Assembly: GCF_000311845.1 (NCBI RefSeq)
Contig: NZ_HE978574.1
Span: 1,504,511 to 1,568,510 of the forward strand
Origin: Enorma massiliensis phI
GTDB taxonomy: Bacteria > Actinomycetota > Coriobacteriia > Coriobacteriales > Coriobacteriaceae
DNA: 64,000 nucleotides
Direction: 5' to 3'
Shown here: in pieces, positions 36,409 to 44,224 of the stretch
Layout of the letters: each line of letters opens with the position of its first letter
Position numbering within the stretch: the stretch's first letter is position 1
Position numbers and translations under genes: made by a program
Notes under the pieces: model-generated
What the model was told of the DNA's origin: nothing
Databases searched by the model: none
Seen by the model: only the letters and a program-made list of their open reading frames with translations

Positions 36409-36993
36409 CTACGCAGTCGCAACGCCGCGCGCATGATAAACCTCGCTGTCCTCCGGTCTCATCAAGAAAACAGTGAGTTTCGTAATGAAAAGGAAGTAAC
36501 CCGTCGCATTAAGTGAAGCTATACGCCTACTCTTCCCAGTCTTGACATACTTTTCAAAAGCCTCACGAGACACTGAAGTAATCAATCCAAAGTTTACGAA
36601 AGAGTCATCAATTTCAGTATCCGGAAAATACAGATACTCATAGTTAATATTGCTCTTGACTGCATCTTGATGTGCGGGGTTTGTAGAGTAGTTTGCGAGT
36701 GGGGTCATAGCTGCAAACTGAAGAAAATCATTGCGCGTTGCATCGCAAGAGTTGGTAAGCAACATGCCGCCGGTTTCAGCGAGTTGACCCTTTCCATTCT
36801 TGTCAATGTAGACAAACGGCACACTCGTGAAGAGATCGCCTTGTTGGAAGTCTCTGTCTAGGGGGCGAGAGAAGAACGGTGTCTTAGTCCCATAACGCGA
36901 GAACTCCCTTACGGCTTCCTTCGCCCTTTCCGCAGTGTAGGGCTCTATCGCAGGAAATAGTTTTTCGAGGAAGTCAATGTAGCCGTTCATCAT
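36409..36993 (-). CDS. unknown protein, third gene of the AT-rich operon
   Basis: 194 residues, starting by ATGA overlap with the stop of the preceding gene (two consecutive Met codons). I do not recognise a family. It shows GDLFTSVPFVYIDKNGKGQ and MLLTNSCDATRNDFLQFAAM in the middle; the second phrase (hydrophobic strand, then Asn-Ser-Cys-Asp) looks like a catalytic or metal-binding core. There is no TM helix or signal. Low GC and odd codon use against the host mark it as acquired. Confidence 0.72.
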   Translation of the reverse strand: MMNGYIDFLEKLFPAIEPYTAERAKEAVREFSRYGTKTPFFSRPLDRDFQQGDLFTSVPFVYIDKNGKGQLAETGGMLLTNSCDATRNDFLQFAAMTPLANYSTNPAHQDAVKSNINYEYLYFPDTEIDDSFVNFGLITSVSREAFEKYVKTGKSRRIASLNATGYFLFITKLTVFLMRPEDSEVYHARGVATA

Positions 36994-37343
36994 AGAGCAA
37001 AGATGTCCACATCAATCGGCCTACTCATACGAGCAAGCATGTCCCCGTACAAGCTCCTCTCTTCTGAAGTCGAGCCTCTCATCTCCCCGAACATCTCGAA
37101 GGCTGCGTACTTGGCAGCATAATTTGGTTTCTGAATCTGCTCGTAGAACATCATGCAATTTGTAGATGTAGAGAAGTCGAAGCCATTGTTCACGTATCGA
37201 ACCATAGCGTCGGGCGTATCGAGATAAGCATTCTGTCCAGTGGTGCCTGTCATGGGGACGGCAAACATCGTTGCCACCATGAGTGAAGCAACTGACGTTG
37301 TCGCAACTACGGCGGGCGTTTTTTTCATTGCGGTTTCAGGCAT
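36990..37343 (-). CDS. unknown small membrane protein, second gene of the AT-rich operon
   Basis: 117 residues. Its ATG overlaps the previous stop by one base (TGATG). One hydrophobic segment at about residues 12-31 (VVATTSVASLMVATMFAVP) is either a TM anchor or a signal. The rest is soluble, with TNCMMFYEQIQKPNYAAKY and a C-terminus ending RPIDVDIFAL. No family recognised. Its position between two coupled soluble partners suggests a membrane-linked component of one system. Confidence 0.72.
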   Translation of the reverse strand: MPETAMKKTPAVVATTSVASLMVATMFAVPMTGTTGQNAYLDTPDAMVRYVNNGFDFSTSTNCMMFYEQIQKPNYAAKYAAFEMFGEMRGSTSEERSLYGDMLARMSRPIDVDIFAL

Positions 37344-38002
37344 CAGAACTTCACCTCCCCATTCTTGAGTAATATATCGAATCCACTTTCAAGGAAAGCC
37401 TGAATGCGACCGTAGAAGCTTTCGATTGTATTCTTATCACACCCAAGAATTCGGCCTTCATTGAATGCAAGCCGATTATTGAAGTCGATGGAAATGGCCA
37501 GCATCTCCTCGTTATTCGATTGAAGCTTCTTTACTACTGATATGCCGTCGGGCCCAATGTTGATCGACAGGGGATCAGTCAAGACAATCTTCTGTACCTC
37601 AAGATTTAGGTACAAGTCGTTGTCCACTTTGTAGACAAGCTTTGCAGACGCATCAGACATTGGCAGTTTGCTTGAAACCTTCAGATAAGTATCGCTGATA
37701 AATTCTACGGGTGACGAGCCGATTTCAGAAGCGGACATGAGAAGCTGAACAGCTAGCCCCGCAAAATGCAGCCGGATAGCTGGCATGGTCGTCAGAGCGG
37801 CGTAAAGCTCCAAAGCCTTGCTTTTTGAGTAATTTAAACTCTTTGCGAAATCTTTGGAAAAGGCCTCATCATATCGCGACAAAACTTGAGCGCTTTGTGC
37901 CGCAATGTTTAGCGAAGAATGTCCATTCTCAGTAGTTGCAGAGATGCGTGGTAGCTCGAAAGGCGCCTCGTCGGGAACAGAGTGAATTTGGAACGGCTTC
38001 AT
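37343..38002 (-). CDS. unknown protein, first gene of the AT-rich operon
   Basis: 219 residues from ATG 38002, but the true gene is probably longer. Upstream of this ATG the same frame stays open with protein-like sequence (PNIRREAFEIEAKLDGY), and a second frame starting at ATG 38127 supplies MLLPNGEGAVVDISTCTF. The two would join by a one-base shift at a run of seven T (plus-strand A at 38063-38069). Either the gene is frameshifted or the assembly has a homopolymer error. The body is soluble alpha/beta. The C-terminal IDFNNRL...IESFYGRIQAFLESG looks like a conserved end. Function unknown; it heads the three-gene overlapping operon. Confidence 0.7.
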   Translation of the reverse strand: MKPFQIHSVPDEAPFELPRISATTENGHSSLNIAAQSAQVLSRYDEAFSKDFAKSLNYSKSKALELYAALTTMPAIRLHFAGLAVQLLMSASEIGSSPVEFISDTYLKVSSKLPMSDASAKLVYKVDNDLYLNLEVQKIVLTDPLSINIGPDGISVVKKLQSNNEEMLAISIDFNNRLAFNEGRILGCDKNTIESFYGRIQAFLESGFDILLKNGEVKF

Positions 38003-38127
38003 ATAGCCATCAAGCTTGGCTTCAATCTCAAAAGCTTCGCGCCTAATATTGGGAATGGGTTGAAAAAAAGACTAAAGGTGCATGTCGAGATATCCACTAC
38101 AGCTCCTTCCCCATTCGGTAAAAGCAT

Positions 38128-38516
38128 AACTATAGTACAACAGAATCACACCAACATCCCGAGCAGCTTTATTTTGCGCAGACAGTAGAAATGATCACTG
38201 GCATTGAAGTGATGAATCGAAAATACTTGGAATCAGGGAGATCAAGTTTAGCGAAAGGTTGGCTTCTAGCCTCAGTAAAGTATCCTGACCGAAGCGGCGG
38301 CTCTGAGAGCCTCCACACAACGTAACGGCCCACAGTCCGCCACTTCTTCCCAAGGCCCCGGGGCATCCAAACAGATAAATAATATGGAGTATTGGTGGGA
38401 TTATGTCGCCAACTGAAGAGCAGGCTGCTCAAGTCCGTGCACATCTTGACATTCCATACCGTCCGGTGAATCCTGCCGAATTTGGACAGCTGTTTGGACA
38501 TCATTTGGACAGATAC
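38128..38516. other. gene-free island edge next to tRNA-Val
   Basis: About 390 bp between the unknown operon and the tRNA-Val terminator, with mixed GC. Three copies of TTTGGACA (38481, 38493, 38504) are spaced 11-12 bases apart. No integrase gene and no copy of the tRNA 3' end is seen. The promoter of the minus-strand operon should lie here. Confidence 0.45.
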
Positions 38517-38549
38517 GAAAACAGCTCAGAGCCGACATGCTCTGAGCTG
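38517..38549 (-). terminator. tRNA-Val terminator
   Basis: A perfect 11-bp stem CAGCTCAGAGC (38522-38532) with GCTCTGAGCTG (38539-38549), followed on the minus strand by TTTTC, 8 bp after the tRNA. Confidence 0.85.
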
Positions 38550-38557
38550 CGAAAGTT

Positions 38558-38632
38558 TGGTGGGCGTTACAAGATTTGAACTTGTGACCTCTTCCGTGTC
38601 AGGGAAGCGCTCTCCCCCTGAGCTAAACGCCC
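38558..38632 (-). tRNA. tRNA-Val (GAC)
   Basis: Acceptor GGGCGTT pairs with AACGCCC, discriminator A and encoded CCA. The anticodon stem-loop CTTCCCTGACACGGAAG gives anticodon GAC. The T arm carries GTTCAAATC. The 3' end faces the accessory island, the usual side for integrase-mediated insertion. Confidence 0.93.
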
Positions 38633-38734
38633 GTGTGCTTTTCAGCGGTAGCTATACTACCATGCCCGGAGCCATATGCCAACGAGAATTTTTCAACTTC
38701 TTAAAATATGATGCCGTGATGAAGACCGCGCGCC

Positions 38735-39662
38735 CTATGACGTACGGGGGCGCTCGTCGCTATCCATCCTGAGGTTCTCGAACTTGCCCTTTATGAACTC
38801 ATCCCCAAAATGACGGTCGACATACTCCTCAAAGACGTTCTGAGGAGGCACCCCCTCCTCGCGTTTGCCAGCGCGCCAGAAGCACGCAACCGTCATGGCG
38901 ATATCGAGCGCGATGAACGCGGTCAGGAAGCTCACCACCACGGCTTGGCGGCGCGACGTAGGCTCGCCGATCCGGTACAAAAGCTCGGGCATGATGACCT
39001 TGCACCACGCCACGCCCAACAGCCCCCACACGATGAGGAAGCGCCATGCCACCCACTGGGTGATATGATCGGGGAAATGCAGGTACGACCACGACCATGC
39101 GTGCATGACCGTCTCCATGCTCCACCCAGCGAGCTGCTCGAGAATCCCACCAAGACCCGCGGATATAAGGAAAATCATCCAGGCTGGCTGATCGCGCAGA
39201 CGCCACAGCACAACGGTGAGCAGCACCGCGCCGCACCCGTATAGCGGCGAGAACGGACCCCACACGAGCCCTACGCGGCTCTCGAGCACGCCATAGGCCA
39301 CGAACATCCAAATGGTCTCGAGAATAAGACCGAGCACCGAGGCAACCAAGAAGATGATGAGATATTGGTAGAACCCGGGACAGTTATCGTTCAGGAAGTC
39401 GTCACGCAGCTGCCGGCGCGCGTCGCGAATTACGCGCTGCTGCTCCTTTGAAATCTTCGCGCGGAGCTTCTTGTGGCCGAATCGGTTGACCTCCGACCAC
39501 ACCGCGTCTGCATACACTCCCGCATCGATACGGCCCTGCCGAAGAAGCTTCTTGAACGACCTTCCCGCGCCGCGAAAAATCGAGATACCGCTGGATGAGG
39601 AATGTGATGCCGCGCGCCACAAGGAAGAGCGCAACGATAAAGACGGTAATGGTGAAGAGCAA
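38735..39662 (-). pseudogene. putative ABC transporter permease-like membrane protein (CmpB/COG4905), frameshifted
   Basis: The main frame encodes a polytopic membrane protein: FYQYLIIFLVASVLGLILE, then GPFSPLYGCGAVLLTVVL and further helices, matching the family annotated as putative ABC transporter permease. The natural N-terminus (LFTITVFIVALFLVARG, TTG start at 39662 behind a GGGGGAT site) is in another frame. The two meet around five A at 39575-39579. Either a one-base indel inactivates the gene or the assembly is wrong there. A cytoplasmic linker FGHKKLRAKISKEQQ precedes the TM core. Function unknown. Confidence 0.72.
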
Positions 39663-39799
39663 GGGAGATCCCCCGTTCGCTAAACGCCGTTAGATGTGCG
39701 CGACACGCCTGATCTTGGAAAACGGCCCGTAAACACAGCAGCGTGACGCCCCCGGTCGAGCAGTATTGTACCCAAGCCAAAATTTTTTGAAAATCATGC

Positions 39800-39828
39800 T
39801 TGCAAGTCCTTACAAACTCGCGTATATT
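39800..39828 (+). promoter_or_regulatory. promoter of the tRNA-Gly/tRNA-Cys unit
   Basis: TTGCAA (39800-39805), 17-bp spacer, TATATT (39823-39828), ending 12 bases before tRNA-Gly. Confidence 0.7.
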
Positions 39829-39840
39829 ATCTTCCTGCAA

Positions 39841-39916
39841 GCGGACATGGCTCAGTTGGTAGAGCACAACCTTGCCAAGGTTGGGGTCGCGGGTTCGAGC
39901 CCCGTTGTCCGCTCCA
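39841..39916 (+). tRNA. tRNA-Gly (GCC)
   Basis: Acceptor GCGGACA pairs with TGTCCGC, discriminator T and encoded CCA. The anticodon loop CTTGCCAAG gives GCC. D arm GCTCAGTTGGTAGAGC and T arm GGGTTCGAGCCCC are canonical. Confidence 0.95.
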
Positions 39917-39928
39917 TTGCATGAGACG

Positions 39929-39960
39929 GGCCGGATGGAGCATTTTCATTCGGCCTTTTT
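39929..39960 (+). terminator. terminator-like hairpin between tRNA-Gly and tRNA-Cys
   Basis: GGCCGGATG (39929-39937) pairs with CATTCGGCC (39947-39955) and is followed by TTTTT. tRNA-Cys starts 5 bases later, so either termination is partial or tRNA-Cys has its own start. Confidence 0.65.
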
Positions 39961-39964
39961 CATC

Positions 39965-40038
39965 GGCGACGTGGCCAAGTGGTAAGGCAGAGGCCTGCAA
40001 AGCCTTTACCCCCAGTTCGAATCTGGGCGTCGCCTCCA
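39965..40038 (+). tRNA. tRNA-Cys (GCA)
   Basis: Acceptor GGCGACG pairs with CGTCGCC, discriminator T and encoded CCA. The anticodon loop CTGCAAA gives GCA. T arm CAGTTCGAATCTG. Confidence 0.95.
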
Positions 40039-40046
40039 TTGCATTG

Positions 40047-40075
40047 AACGGGTGCCTTCACGGTGCCCGTTTTTT
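40047..40075 (+). terminator. terminator after tRNA-Cys
   Basis: AACGGGTGCC (40047-40056) pairs with GGTGCCCGTT (40062-40071) using two G-T pairs, followed by a T run. Confidence 0.8.
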
Positions 40076-40222
40076 GTAGCCTGCGCATCTGTGGCAAGCA
40101 TACCCGCTGGATAACGATCCGCGAGACGCCGACCGGACAACGAAGCCTAGGGTGCCGTCCATCGACGTACCCTACGGCCAACTGCCTCTAGCCCTCGGAA
40201 ATACTTATCTCCAGCCGGCTTG

Positions 40223-40945
40223 TCACAAGAGCTTAATCAAGCGCGTCATGGTGCCCTGAGCATCGGTACGGCGCCGTATCTCAACGCTATCCACCAGCAG
40301 GCGCATGAGCTTGATGCCACGCCCGCGCTCCTCGCTCTCCTCGGGCTCTTCATCGGGCGAAATCTCAAACCCACACCCGCAATCGCAAACCTCGATCACC
40401 ACGCGATCGCGATAGGCCCGCGCGTTGAGCACGCACCCCACCCCGCATGCATGGTCGTAGGCGTTGCCGAGGGCCTCGCTCGCAGCAAGTGCCAGATCGT
40501 AGCGCGCGTCCTGTGCCATAGGCAGGCTCTCAAGCAGCTCGACAACGCGATGACGATAGAAGCCGAGGTGCTCGATGCCCTCGGTAACAGAGATGCTCTT
40601 GCTCCAGCTCGGCAACTCGGTAGGTGAGAGCGCCGGAATGGGCGGCCGGTCGGCAGCGGTGACATGAAGCACGTCGATGAGGCGGGCAATCTGCAAAAAG
40701 CGCGCAACTGCCGGCGATGCGTTAACGAGCGAGAGCAAGCCGTCGCTTCGCATAAAGCGGCGAGCGCGGGTGAGCAGGAAGGCAAGGCCGGTGGAATCGA
40801 TAAAGCTCACGTGCTCGCAATTGACGATGATGCGCCGCGCGCCGCCATCAATCAGGGCATCGACGTCGGCGCGCAACGAAGGCGTCGTCGAGATGTCGAT
40901 ATCGCCCGGCGGGGCGAGAACCGCTATGTCGTTCCACTCACGCAT
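40223..40945 (-). CDS. STAS domain / anti-sigma-factor kinase fusion (RsbV-RsbW-like)
   Basis: One polypeptide of 240 residues joining two partner-switching proteins. Residues 1-105 are a STAS domain with the phosphorylatable Ser in VSFIDSTGLAFLL. Residues about 115-240 are a HATPase_c2 domain with N box LAASEALGNAYDHA, G1 box CDCGCGFE and G2 box GRGIKLMRLL. The start at 40945 (MREWNDIAV) is preferred to a GTG at 40972. It lies 84 bp after the phosphatase gene on the same strand, so the phosphatase probably acts on this STAS Ser. No sigma factor lies beside it. Confidence 0.85.
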   Translation of the reverse strand: MREWNDIAVLAPPGDIDISTTPSLRADVDALIDGGARRIIVNCEHVSFIDSTGLAFLLTRARRFMRSDGLLSLVNASPAVARFLQIARLIDVLHVTAADRPPIPALSPTELPSWSKSISVTEGIEHLGFYRHRVVELLESLPMAQDARYDLALAASEALGNAYDHACGVGCVLNARAYRDRVVIEVCDCGCGFEISPDEEPEESEERGRGIKLMRLLVDSVEIRRRTDAQGTMTRLIKLL

Positions 40946-41029
40946 ATGCACATGCTTCCCGCGTCGAAGCACTTCTAATCAGTGCGCCCCGCAGACGAGC
41001 CGCTCGCTCCGGCAACTGGATATGCAGCC

Positions 41030-43576
41030 TCATCGCGCAACGCCTTCCGTTGCCGCATGCTGAAAGCCGGAACGCTCGGGGCCCTGGAACTCAAGCGCCA
41101 CGAGCGCGATGTCGTCTTCGAGCGATGAATCGGTAAAGGAATCGAGCTCGTCGAGCACGCGCTGGCACAGTCCGTCCGCGCCAAAGCGCGCGTTCGCAAG
41201 GATGATGTCGCGCAGGCGCCGCTCGCCGAAGAACTCGCCCGAGGCGCTCCGTGCCTCGATGGCGCCATCGGTATACATGAACAGCACATCGCCGCGGGCG
41301 AAGGCAAACGACCCGCTCTTGAATGCCATATCCTCGAATGCGCCGACCACGCCCGATTGCTCGCTCAGAAGCTCCACCTCACTCGGAGACGCCTCTCCCC
41401 CGGAGAGCGTCTCTCCATCTTCTGTTGGCGCAGCCCCCGCATCGCCGCCCACATGGGCGAGCATCGTGGGTGGGTGCCCCGCCGAGCAATACGTTGCCCT
41501 CCCGCGCCGTAAATCAAGCTTGGCCACGAACATGGTCGCAAACGTCTCGACTCGCGAGAAATTCATGAGCATCGCATTGAGCGAGCGGACCATGCGAACA
41601 GGGCTCAGCCCTTCCCATGCATAGGCGGAGAGCGCTGTCTTGACGAGCGCCGACATGGAGGCGGCCTCGATGCCCTTACCGGATACATCGCCCAGAATCA
41701 TGACCGCCCGATCGTCGGGAAGGCGAATAAGCGTGTAGAAATCTCCTCCCACGAGCGCCTGCTGCGTGGCGGATGAGTACAGGGAGTCGCTCACGATGCC
41801 CGGAACGGCCCCGAGAGAGCTTCTCATGCCTGCCTGCAGCGTCTGGGCGATCCTCCGGTCCTCCTTGCTCTGCGTGGCGTCGCGCAGCCGGAGCTCGAAC
41901 TCATGCGCCAAGCGCACGAGATAATCGAATTCCATATCGTCGATAGGCTCCTGGGAGTCGTCGCGCAACAGCAAGAAGGTGTTAGGAGCGAGCCCGGGCG
42001 ATCGCGGCGCAAGGGCAGAACCAACCCCCTGCGCCGTCTGCAAAGCCTCGTCCAGGCCTTCCGAGGCACCCGTATCGCCCGCTTCCGCCGCGCGAGACGC
42101 TTCTGCTGCATCGCGATCGGCATGCTCCCCCAAAGGAGTAGCGCCCGCATCGACACTGCCGAACGCCAAGTCTCCGCGCATCTCGAAGAACACGCCTTGG
42201 TCGGGCAGACCCTGCGAGCTCAGCCATGTCCCCATGCGAGACATGCGCTCGATGCGCGTGATGCGCACGTATTCCAATTCGGTCCCGTCCGACCTAAACT
42301 CCCCCGCTGCATGCGCAAAGTAATCCCGCGGTTCCTGGTTCATGCGGGCGGCGGGCGCGGTCGTGGAGAAGAAGAGCTGGTCGATGTCGCCGGGGAGCGC
42401 GACGCGGCTCCCGCCCTCGAAGTCGATTTCAAGCTGCCCCGTACGGGGGTTGCTCACCACAGGGCACATGTGGCACGAGAGCACCCGGCGCACCTCGGTG
42501 ATCGTCTCGGCCCAGATGAGCCCGATGTCGCCCTCGGCACCATATACGACATCGCGCACATGGTTGAGCGAGCGACTGAGCTCGGCGGTGCGCTGGGAGC
42601 GCATGCTCGTTGCCAAACTCATGAGCTCGATTGATAGATAATCGCAAACGACCTCGATAACGTTCACGTCATACGCACGCGATGCCGTGGGGCGCTTCCA
42701 GCCCAGCTCAATCACACCGAGAATCTGCGTACCGAAGAAGACCGGCACCGCGATGAGTGTCTTGAAGGGCGGCATATAGTGCGCACGGAGGTTTCTACCG
42801 CACCGAGCGTCCAGGTCGTAGAGCGAACCGGCGTTGGTGCCCGAGCCCTCGCCAGAGCGGATGATGGTGAGGCGGCAGCTCGAACCCTTGCGTGTCACAT
42901 AGGTGGGCACGCCCGCGCCAAAGGGGATGAACTCCGGTACATAATCGAGCTCGAGGCTTCGCGAAATACCCCGTAGCTTGAACCCTCCGCCCTCTGCGAA
43001 GTAGATTGTCGACCCATCGGCATCGAGCGCATCCACGAGCTTGTTGAGCACCGTGTCCAGAAGCGATGGGAGATTCTCTGCACCCACGGTGGACATGATG
43101 ACCGAGAGCGTCCCCGAAAGGCGCTTGTTCGCCGCCTGAAGCTCCGAGAGCACACGGCGCATCTGGCGATCATGCGCATAGCGCTCTTCGAGACTGCGAA
43201 GCGCGAGAAGCACATGCCCTTTACCAGAAGCGCGCTTGAGCAAACGCTTGCGCAGGCGCTCGGACGGTGTCACCTGAATCGCGCGCACGAGCACTGGAAT
43301 GAACGAACCGTCCGCAAGCTTGAGCATGAGCGGGCAATCCTTGCCATCGAGGGAAAACGGCAGCTTGTGATCGGCAGCGCGCTCGAAAGATGAGCTGAAG
43401 AGGAGGTCTTTGACATCGGTTTCTATAAGCTGGTTGGCCTCTTCCCCCGTTAAAGCGACCAGACGGGAATTGACCTGGTAGATGGTACCGTCGGTGCTGC
43501 ATGCGATGATGGCGTCGCTCGTAAGCTCGGCAAGCCGTGGGAGGTCGGAAAGCTCATCTCGTCCCGTTGCATCCAT
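41030..43576 (-). CDS. PAS-GAF SpoIIE-type PP2C phosphatase (RsbU-like)
   Basis: Soluble sensor phosphatase of 848 residues. A PAS domain is at about 10-115 (LAELTSDAIIACSTDGTIYQ), a GAF domain at about 150-330 (FGTQILGVIELGW), a second uncharacterised sensor region at about 340-560 with an acidic linker, and the SpoIIE PP2C domain at about 610-840. Catalytic metal sites: GGDFY, ILGDVSGKGIEAA, MYTDGAIEARS and EDDIALVAL. It likely dephosphorylates the STAS antagonist encoded next, releasing a sigma factor or another target. The signal is unknown. Confidence 0.9.
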   Translation of the reverse strand: MDATGRDELSDLPRLAELTSDAIIACSTDGTIYQVNSRLVALTGEEANQLIETDVKDLLFSSSFERAADHKLPFSLDGKDCPLMLKLADGSFIPVLVRAIQVTPSERLRKRLLKRASGKGHVLLALRSLEERYAHDRQMRRVLSELQAANKRLSGTLSVIMSTVGAENLPSLLDTVLNKLVDALDADGSTIYFAEGGGFKLRGISRSLELDYVPEFIPFGAGVPTYVTRKGSSCRLTIIRSGEGSGTNAGSLYDLDARCGRNLRAHYMPPFKTLIAVPVFFGTQILGVIELGWKRPTASRAYDVNVIEVVCDYLSIELMSLATSMRSQRTAELSRSLNHVRDVVYGAEGDIGLIWAETITEVRRVLSCHMCPVVSNPRTGQLEIDFEGGSRVALPGDIDQLFFSTTAPAARMNQEPRDYFAHAAGEFRSDGTELEYVRITRIERMSRMGTWLSSQGLPDQGVFFEMRGDLAFGSVDAGATPLGEHADRDAAEASRAAEAGDTGASEGLDEALQTAQGVGSALAPRSPGLAPNTFLLLRDDSQEPIDDMEFDYLVRLAHEFELRLRDATQSKEDRRIAQTLQAGMRSSLGAVPGIVSDSLYSSATQQALVGGDFYTLIRLPDDRAVMILGDVSGKGIEAASMSALVKTALSAYAWEGLSPVRMVRSLNAMLMNFSRVETFATMFVAKLDLRRGRATYCSAGHPPTMLAHVGGDAGAAPTEDGETLSGGEASPSEVELLSEQSGVVGAFEDMAFKSGSFAFARGDVLFMYTDGAIEARSASGEFFGERRLRDIILANARFGADGLCQRVLDELDSFTDSSLEDDIALVALEFQGPERSGFQHAATEGVAR

Positions 43577-43983
43577 CGCGAGTCCTCTCGTTCGTAGCGT
43601 CTTGACCTACTATACCCCGTTATCGGGTCTCCCCCGCCTTAGGGTTCTCGAGCGGAATCTGGGCGAACGCTTCGTTCTTGAACGGATTGCGGGTAGGCAC
43701 CCCGCTTTCGGGCGACATTCGGACGCAGGCGGCGTTGTCGGGCGACATTCGGACACAAATCTCATTTTCGGGCGACAATTCTCCGCTAGGAGGCGCAAAC
43801 ATGGCGATATATCGCCCGAGAATGGTCCCTGTGTCCGGATCACGCCCGAGAACGACTCCAGGGTCGAAAGACGCCCGAAGATGGCGCAGCACCTGTGTCC
43901 GGATTGCGCCCGAGCACACACTGCACGCATATCGCAGCGCTCGCGCAGGGCGCACATCCGATGTCATAGACGCTTGAGACATG
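43577..43983. other. gene-free region between SpoIIE gene and tRNA-Leu
   Basis: About 400 bp. It contains the CGGGCGA repeat array (described separately) and the presumed promoter of the phosphatase gene. The open frames in it are repeat translations. Confidence 0.55.
43706..43918. repeat. inverted repeat array, CGGGCGA..TTCGGAC family, locus 2
   Basis: Forward units TTTCGGGCGACATTCGGAC at about 43706, 43735 and 43765 are followed by reverse-complement units (TGTCCGGATCACGCCCGAGA near 43831, and others near 43812, 43870 and 43898). Same consensus as the 19.5-kb array, with the forward block first and the inverted block second. Confidence 0.8.
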
Positions 43984-44007
43984 AAAAAGGGCCTCCGTGG
44001 AGGCCCT
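43984..44007 (-). terminator. tRNA-Leu terminator
   Basis: AGGGCCTCC (43988-43996) pairs with GGAGGCCCT (43999-44007); on the minus strand it is followed by TTTTT. Confidence 0.8.
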
Positions 44008-44017
44008 GAACACTCGA

Positions 44018-44107
44018 TGGTGTCGGAGGCGGGACTTGAACCCGCATGATCGAAAAGTGATCACTAGCACCTCAAGCTAGCGCGTCTGCCAATTCCGCCA
44101 CTCCGAC
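44018..44107 (-). tRNA. tRNA-Leu (GAG)
   Basis: Class II tRNA of 90 nt with a long variable arm (GTGATCACTTTTCGATCAT). Acceptor GTCGGAG pairs with CTCCGAC, discriminator A and encoded CCA. Anticodon loop CTTGAGG gives GAG. Confidence 0.93.
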
Positions 44108-44224
44108 AAGCAGCGAAGTAGATAATACCCCAGCCCCTCCGTAGAACGCAAGAAGAATTTTGAGAAATTTTTCTCGCGCGGGCCCACCGCGTCCGCCGTC
44201 ACTCAGAAGCAGCAGTTCGAAGTG

